Source: Todiramphus chloris collaris
Taxonomy: Eukaryota; Chordata; Aves; Coraciiformes; Alcedinidae
DNA: 64,000 nt
Reading direction: 5' to 3'
Assembly (NCBI GenBank): GCA_025345505.1
Contig: JANVCC010000185.1
Coordinates: forward strand, 143,757-207,756
A program made the translations under genes and the position numbers. Under the pieces are notes generated by a model, which made no database searches, was not told the origin of the DNA, and saw nothing but the letters and a program-made list of their open reading frames with translations. Each line of letters begins with the position of its first letter. Position 1 is the stretch's first letter. Shown here one piece after another: positions 58,651 to 64,000 of the stretch.

Positions 58651-61600
58651 CTGAAAGAAAAATGACAACATTTACAAATAAGAATGAATACAGTTTTCCA
58701 TTTCAAAAATAAATGTTTGCACATGTGGAAGTTAAATCACCACACTGATCTGTTTAAGGTTCATTACAACAAAAGAGTTGGCATAAATACTTAACATAAT
58801 ACAAGTAAGTGTCTTCATCTACCCATTTCTTGCATTTCTGTAGTGTGGGTTATTCCTCTGCAACATTCAATTGCTCATAATACATCACAGGCTCCCTGCA
58901 ACAGTCTATATCCTAAAAGGAACTTCACAGTTTCACTCCCTGGTAAGAACTGCAGAACAATACCACCACCCTCACAAAATAATATTAATTTTATAATCAC
59001 TAGGCAAGGTAAAAACTTCAGAACCTTGAGAAACTTGAATTTCAAGCCAGATACCACATTGATACGTGCAGTGAACCACATTGTTAAATTCCACAAGAAT
59101 GATTTTCGAAGGTATGTCGTGAATTTGAAATACCTGCTAAAGCAAAGCCACAGGCACATATGTGTCTGTGTGTGTGCATACATGCACACAAAAAAACATT
59201 CCTTAAGTAGAGATAGGTTAAATTTATTTCAGAGGAGATGAATATACTACACCAGTGACACCACTGTTTAAACATTTACCTCCTTAGAATATAACCTCAA
59301 TTATTACTAAAAGAAAAAAAAGAAAGTAAAGTAAAAATCAATCTTCCAATATTCACATCAGAAAACAAGGAAATCCTAGCGAAAGGAAACATTTAACTGT
59401 GGACTCAATCCAAACTATTTACCCAGTATGTCAAAGGTTCTTAGATATTAAGGAATTTGTGCCAATATGTGCGGCAGCGTTTGAAGGAAAAGTTTCTGAA
59501 CCACTTTCAATTTTTTAAAATTTCCTTTTGTGATTTTTATTTTCTTTTTAATAAGCATGATGTAAACTTTGAAGCTCATCTGACACAGTAATGATTTCCT
59601 AGCTAGAATGATTTGACATTTGAATTCTAACCTAACTCAAAAGCCATGGGTACTCAAACTTGCCCGATACACTGGGAAAGGATATTCTAAGAGGCTTTAG
59701 AGAAATGTGTGTATTTCAAAACAAGATCTAAAAATCTTTACCAATTTTTCATTGAGTATTATCATAAAAAGCACGCACACACTTGTTCCCTCTAGAGTGT
59801 CTATCTACAGCAGACATCACCTTACTTTTCCAAGACTGGACCCCTAATCAAGTGCCAAAGAATCTTCAGACATTTATTGCTATTCTTGTTCTTATTAATG
59901 AAGAATTCTAAACACATAGCATAGCCACCATACCTGCTTTTCCAATTGAACAAACAGATCTCAACATCATCCATTGACTTCTGATGCAGGAAGCATGTCC
60001 AATGTATCACAACATACTAGTGGATTTTTTTTCTATTTATGTCTTATGTTACATGCTGTAATGGGACATATGAACAATTTAAATCAAATTATGAAAATTC
60101 AGGCACACTAAAAACAAAATCAACAGGTAGGAATATGATAAAAAGCCTACAAGTGAGAACTGGAGCTGTATCAGCTGATTGTCACTTAAAACTATCATTC
60201 ACAATCTTCACAAATGGAACTTCTTTTCATCAGAGAAACAAGACAGACAGCTTCCTCACTTGTCTAACATGTTTGATTTAGGAAACTGTCAAAAAAAAAA
60301 ATCTCATAGAGGATTCAAAATCAGGTTATTAGGGTTGCTAAACATACTCTGTAAATTACCAATGTGTTACAGATTAAAATGGGTAAACCATATTTCATTT
60401 GAGCTTTTAAAGTTGTTACATAAAAGCAGGGGCAAAGATGGTTTGTATGTTCTTATATCTGATGAGGGAAACAAAGACTAAAAGGTGGTTAACAAAAGCG
60501 ATATGATCACTGTCATCTATACAAAGACAGCTTTTGCAGAACAGTTCTTTTATTCAGCAAACAAAGCTACAAAATGATCCAGAGCTTGTGAGCTGATGCA
60601 AGTCAGACATAGGTCAGAAATCAAACATTACAACAAACAAAACCCAGTCTAGCAGTGGTGTAATTAAAGGGCAAGGTTAACCTTGTTATTCTGAGCATCC
60701 CTGCACATTGTGCAAAGAACAACTGTCCAAGTCCCTAGCAGATGCATCCACTCCATTAGGAAGATAAAAGTCTTGGAAGTTAGGAAACATTTGTCCACTT
60801 GCCTCTCAGTTGACAAAGCAGCAGCTTCCTTACAAACTCAACATAGGTCATGACCTTTAATTTGTGGGACTTACGAGCTATGCACAAATGCAACATCAGG
60901 ACATTCCTGATTAAGCTTCTCTTTGCTAAGTGAAGGAAATGCTTCCAGTGACCTAAAGTGACATGAATTGCCAAGTTACCTCAGTTGAGGACTGTATACA
61001 AACTACAAGACCAGTCCCCAGCAGTGATAATTTGTCATTCCTGCATCATTTCAGACTCTTGAGCTAAGGAATCAGATCTTGCTCAAGCCTCACTTGAACC
61101 CCATCAGAAAGTACTCCTTGTTTTGTGTCTGGAATGCACAGAAAGTTTGTCATGTATAGAAAGTGGCCTTCCTCCAACCTTCCAGGCAGAAGGAATGAAT
61201 TAAGGGTAGGCACTGGAGTAGAAAGATTATAGACATTCTATGCGTTATTAAGGAGAAGGAAAAAAAAAAAAAAGTTATTTTGATCATGGCATCATAGAAT
61301 TCACACTCCCTAGGACAAGGCCACACACTGAAAATGGACTGTGAACATATACCAGAGACAGCATGAGAACCAGGAGGACAGGTACACCAGGAAGAAAGGG
61401 ATCCTCTGCAATCCTTGCACATTACAACTCTGTTAGAACATAAAATTATCTCCCTAGGCATATATGTCTATAAGCAATTCTACATCCTTGTTCTCAGCAT
61501 TGTTTCTTCTTTCTTCTGGGAAACAAAGAAGCTGATTTTTCTTAAAATGTTAGGAGTAAACGGCACGAATCCTGGTAGTGAGTGGAGATGATGATGCAGT

Positions 61601-64000
61601 TAAAGGTTTTATCAGTCTGGCTGTCAGTATAGCAGATAAGCAGTAAAAAACAGAAGTAGGGATCGAGGGAACATACAGTATTGCTTTGAAAGGAAATAAA
61701 CAGATCAAGTACACAAAACACAGCCCGAAAAGCAGTGGACAATGGGTTTCTATACCCATCTGCTTTTAAAAAAAAAGAAGTGAACAAACTACAGCACACA
61801 CTTGCTGTGACTGCTTTTCCACCTTAGTTTCCTCCTTTGAAGATGCAGGCTTCCTGTGATCTTGAAAACATCTGTACAAAGCCGGCGTTATATAAGAAGA
61901 ATTTTGAAAGCAGCACTTAGCAGAAGGGAACCCTTCTTTTGCTTTCAGCCAAACTCTGAAATGTCTAGTTGAAGAGGTCCTGGAACTGATGAAGTTGCCA
62001 ATGAACACCCCATTCAGAAGTAGGCAGAACTGCGTAATTTTGCTGGGGTTAGTACCAGGGCCTCCCAACTTTCTTGCATCAAATTGGGAAGGCAAACCTT
62101 GGGAAAAATCTGAGCATTGCACACATCAGAGAAGCAGGCATCATTAGCAATGTTTTATTGGTTAATAATCGTTAGAAAAAGAACAATCTTATTTATTCAC
62201 ATAAATCCTCAATGTCACTATCTAGAAAATAAAACTAATCTTTTGGTTATATTCCCACACACAAGAAGGTTTTATTTTATCAGTATACAGAATCAAGTTA
62301 GCAGTTCCATAATCAAATTTCAATAGAACTAACCAAAATATTGTTCAGCAAGGTGCTGCACCTTAACAATACTCTCATTTTTCATCAATGCTAGCCATGA
62401 CGTAGCTCTTTCAAGACAATATGATTTATGGCTGAAGTATTTCTGCAACAGTCCTGGAAGATCACTACAGTTTGAAGAAGCTAAGAAGTATCCGCCAAGT
62501 TTTTAACAGCTTCTTCCAAGCTGAAATCTCTCTCTAACCTCTTCTCTTTTGGGGTGAGGTGAGTAGCATTAAACTGAAGCCAGAAAGGTACTCTAAAATA
62601 CAAATTATCTTTGGACTTATCCACTGTATGTCCCGAAGAAAAATATGAATTATCTTTACAGTTAACCAGTCATAACAAAGTTTTGCTTCCCAAAGCAACA
62701 AGAATGCAACTACTTTAATTCACATAACAATTCTTCAAAGAATAAGCAGAGGTGAAGGAAAAAAAAGTGTAGTCAGAAGTCACATCTAGTACCTTCCATA
62801 TTTCAGCACATACACAGGTAACCTGTGTTCTTTAGGTCCAAGACCACAGTGGAGTAGTTCAGAATGAAGACTATTTCATTTGTATTATACAATTCAAGCT
62901 ATCGGCACATAGTGAGAACTAAGAAAACTCATAGCAATGTTAGGTACTCTCATCATTAAAAGTAATGCATTTCGTCTTGCTTCAGCTTCCATGCCTGAGT
63001 GATAGTGTAATGTTAAGTTAAAGTCCTGAAAAATTTAAGTCTACCTCTGGGCACCTGTCTATGAATAGGTCCTCTCTTGACCCTCCTGCATAAGTAGATC
63101 AAAGTGTTTAAGGTTTTCATACATATTATGTATCCAAGAAATTGTGTGAAGGCTTTCTGGTTTTAAAGCATGGGCCAGAACAGGATGCTAGTTTCACTAA
63201 GTCTTAGCAGGGCTCTGTGTTGAGCCTCCTGTCTATTTCTGTAGGGGATGATCCCGTCACACTGAAAAGAATCATATAAATTCTCTTTGCATCTGCATTA
63301 CATTTATTCATCAGAGTCTCATACAGCAAATGTAGACCATATTATGAATTTACTACTAGTAGATATCTGTCCTATGTCTTCAAACAAAAGTGTTCACTGA
63401 AGTAACCTGGGAGCATGAGAGTGATATGCATTTAACCTTTCTCATTAGACTTCAAAAGAAACTTACTTTAAAAATCCTGTTCTGTGAAAGCTCTTATTTC
63501 ACTTAAAACCCCAAAAATAGGTGGTGACAAAACACATTTGGTATTTAATTTTACTGACATCATACAGTAGGAGCAGGGAAGCATCATATAACTACAACAT
63601 GAAGCTGTGTGTCTGCCAGCAACATATTAGTTTCTGCTTCTAAGTCTGCACCTGTTTAATTTCATTCACTCACCGATGTATAATTCGCTGTTCACTGATG
63701 TGTAATTCACCATTCTCATAGACAGGTGAATGATACAAATTATGCCCATTTTAACTCATGTAAAGGTGTGAGAAAAGATCCCTTGCATTTTCTTTAGTTA
63801 GCTCATCAAGATGGGTTCCTTGGGAAAAAACCACACTTTACAAATCCTTACTGTTGTAGCATGCCTGAAAACAGGAAGACGCAGAAAAGTTGGGAGGATC
63901 ATAATGAAAATTAAGACCAAAACAAAAAAAGCGCTCTGCAACACCAAGAATGAATACTCCACAAAATACTACTTGGAATAGAGAGAAAAAGCAAGAAAAG
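58651..64000 (-). other. ZBTB34: Probable ZBTB34 5' intron; no gene recognised
   Basis: Lies upstream of the splice acceptor of the ZBTB34 coding exon. Minus-strand donor-like words (for example GCAG|gtatgg near 59934) could mark a non-coding exon, but none is convincing. The open frame at 61766-62122 (minus) has no recognised domain. Confidence 0.55.

Noticed and set aside
58629-58724. 32-codon N-terminal extension of ZBTB34
   Set aside because: A splice acceptor at 58651 and the family start MDSSSF show that the upstream part is intron plus a short leader.
61766-62122. 118-codon minus-strand frame, considered as an upstream ZBTB34 exon
   Set aside because: No recognised domain and no good splice sites at its ends. 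ZBTB34 family proteins start in the exon at 58628.
1-64000. tRNA, rRNA, CRISPR arrays, bacterial operons or integrated bacterial DNA
   Set aside because: No cloverleaf with A/B boxes, no regular spacer-repeat array, and no compact gene clusters. The window is ordinary avian nuclear DNA.

Overview
The window is vertebrate nuclear DNA, almost certainly from a bird. It is AT-rich, its genes have long introns, and most recognisable repeats are fragments of CR1 LINEs, several of them ending in the CR1 3' signature (ATTCTATGATTC-like). I name no species. Three protein-coding genes can be read with confidence: ANGPTL2 (+ strand), RALGPS1 (- strand, 5' part only) and ZBTB34 (- strand). From memory, human 9q33.3 has the same neighbourhood: ZBTB34 then RALGPS1 on one strand, with ANGPTL2 antisense inside RALGPS1. 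This is conserved synteny.

Layout, left to right. 1-9.4 kb: non-coding flank of ANGPTL2 (also RALGPS1 intron), with four CR1 fragments. 9.42-16.75 kb: four ANGPTL2 coding exons giving a 490-residue secreted angiopoietin-like protein, then about 1.4 kb of 3' UTR to an AATAAA at 18166. 21.3-29.8 kb: seven consecutive RALGPS1 coding exons on the minus strand. They encode the first 203 residues, which is the N-terminus and most of the Ras-GEF (CDC25) domain. The remaining exons lie beyond the left edge, so ANGPTL2 sits antisense inside the intron after the seventh coding exon. 29.8-45 kb: the 5' non-coding part of RALGPS1, with one well-supported 5' UTR exon (40059-40177), a solo LTR and a CR1. 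44.6-46.3 kb: a strong CpG island, interrupted by a 400-base assembly gap, which is the likely RALGPS1 promoter. 46.3-51.6 kb: intergenic DNA with one GC-rich CR1. About 51.6-57.1 kb: probable long 3' UTR of ZBTB34. 57129-58628: the single ZBTB34 coding exon (499 residues, BTB plus three C2H2 fingers). 58.65-64 kb: AT-rich DNA, probably a ZBTB34 5' intron, with no CpG island.

The three genes do not form one pathway: ANGPTL2 is a secreted signalling glycoprotein, RALGPS1 a Ral exchange factor, and ZBTB34 a nuclear BTB zinc-finger repressor-type factor. What links them is genome architecture. The most interesting observations are a predicted 34-codon upstream ORF that spans two RALGPS1 5' exons and overlaps the main start by 8 nt, a convergent pair of CTCF-like motifs flanking the RALGPS1 CpG island, several clean inverted repeats, and a 0.3-kb segment near 30.3 kb that I cannot assign. 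I found no evidence for a wholly new gene system.
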